From contig NC_087173.1 of NCBI RefSeq assembly GCF_035594125.1, positions 17,359,255 through 17,423,254 of the forward strand: 64,000 nt of DNA, written 5' to 3'. The stretch is from Scylla paramamosain (taxonomy: Eukaryota; Arthropoda; Malacostraca; Decapoda; Portunidae). Each line of letters begins with the position of its first letter. Positions within the stretch are counted from its first letter, which is position 1. The notes under the pieces are model-generated. The model was not told the DNA's origin. It ran no database searches and saw only the letters and a program-made list of their open reading frames with translations. Positions 62,950 to 64,000 of this stretch are shown in pieces. The translations under genes and the position numbers were made by a program.

Positions 62950-62987
62950 CTGTACATTGTTGCCACGTCAGTGGCAACAATGTACAG
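62950..62987. repeat. Perfect 17-bp hairpin with 4-base loop
   Basis: CTGTACATTGTTGCCAC (62950-62966) pairs exactly with 62971-62987 around GTCA. Confidence 0.93.
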
Positions 62988-63151
62988 ACTGTATTGCTTA
63001 AAACATGCTTTGGGTTTTTCATGAGGTGATGTATTACTGCTTTGAATGTGAAGTTTTAGGGTGACAGAACGTGATGTGGGACAACAGAATATTCGCAATT
63101 AATTCAGGCAGGGAACTGTGTAGCAAGGCATGGCTGTCGAGGTCACGGTGT

Positions 63152-63705
<554 letters not shown>

Positions 63706-64000
63706 CTTAGTCTGAGAAAACAAGAATAAAAATAACGAATCTTTTCACTTTCCTTTCACGTTTGCAGTCTTTCACTCAACACAAACACACACAACACTGT
63801 ACTGTACAGATATAATCTTATTTATAAATGTTAATAAAATAGAAATCATATTCAGTCTATCTGTCTGTCTGTATATACAAGGTCACCAATCTCACACGGG
63901 GTGGCCCAAAGCACCGCACACTCATACGCACATCAACACTCCATGGTTCTTTTGTTAATAATAAATTATTACTATTATATATATATATATATATATATAT

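Overview
The window looks like animal nuclear DNA, most likely from a decapod or other malacostracan crustacean. The evidence is spliceosomal introns with GT..AG ends, very dense long microsatellites, decayed non-LTR retrotransposons, tRNA-derived SINEs, a hairpin-type MITE family, and degenerate CCTAA/TTAGG repeats of the arthropod telomere type. The species is not identified. There are no operons, bacterial genes or CRISPR arrays.

The main result is a head-to-tail array of seven small genes, all on the + strand. I call them A (1610-4212), B (8189-9102), C (18341-19752), D (31379-33169), E (44940-45580), F (50849-51405) and G (53925-56266). They share almost no alignable sequence but have one architecture. 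Exon 1 encodes a signal-peptide-less N-terminal segment and a membrane segment. One intron falls 0-15 residues after that membrane segment. Exon 2 encodes the whole predicted cytoplasmic tail. I deduced the junctions from GT/AG sites that keep the frame; none has transcript support here. All seven starts have a purine at -3. Predicted proteins are 386, 133, 277, 426, about 112, 126 and 122 residues. I recognise none as a named family. D differs in having two membrane segments around a mucin-like Thr/Pro loop.

Layout: 1-1.6 kb, local repeats and a CCTAA-rich tract; 1.6-9.1 kb, genes A and B; 9.1-17.7 kb, microsatellites, two minus-strand LINEs and a large palindrome around a 130-bp TA run; 18.3-19.8 kb, gene C; 20-31 kb, a small Harbinger-like element, Mutator-like and LINE fragments, SINEs, long AAT and CA runs and a four-copy ~153-bp satellite; 31.4-33.2 kb, gene D, then T-rich sequence with a four-copy 116-bp repeat; 39.3-41.8 kb, a 2.45-kb minisatellite; 44.9-45.6 kb, gene E between low-complexity flanks with several local duplications; 50.8-57.3 kb, genes F and G; 57.7-58.4 kb, an 18-copy 30-bp satellite grown inside a MITE; 60.2-62.2 kb, a decayed plus-strand LINE; the end, more microsatellites.

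How the genes might work together is inference. Their common orientation and shared exon/membrane layout suggest a rapidly diverging cluster of small membrane proteins with interchangeable tails. In every gene the unspliced reading frame stops 0-22 codons after the donor, so intron retention would give tail-less membrane forms.
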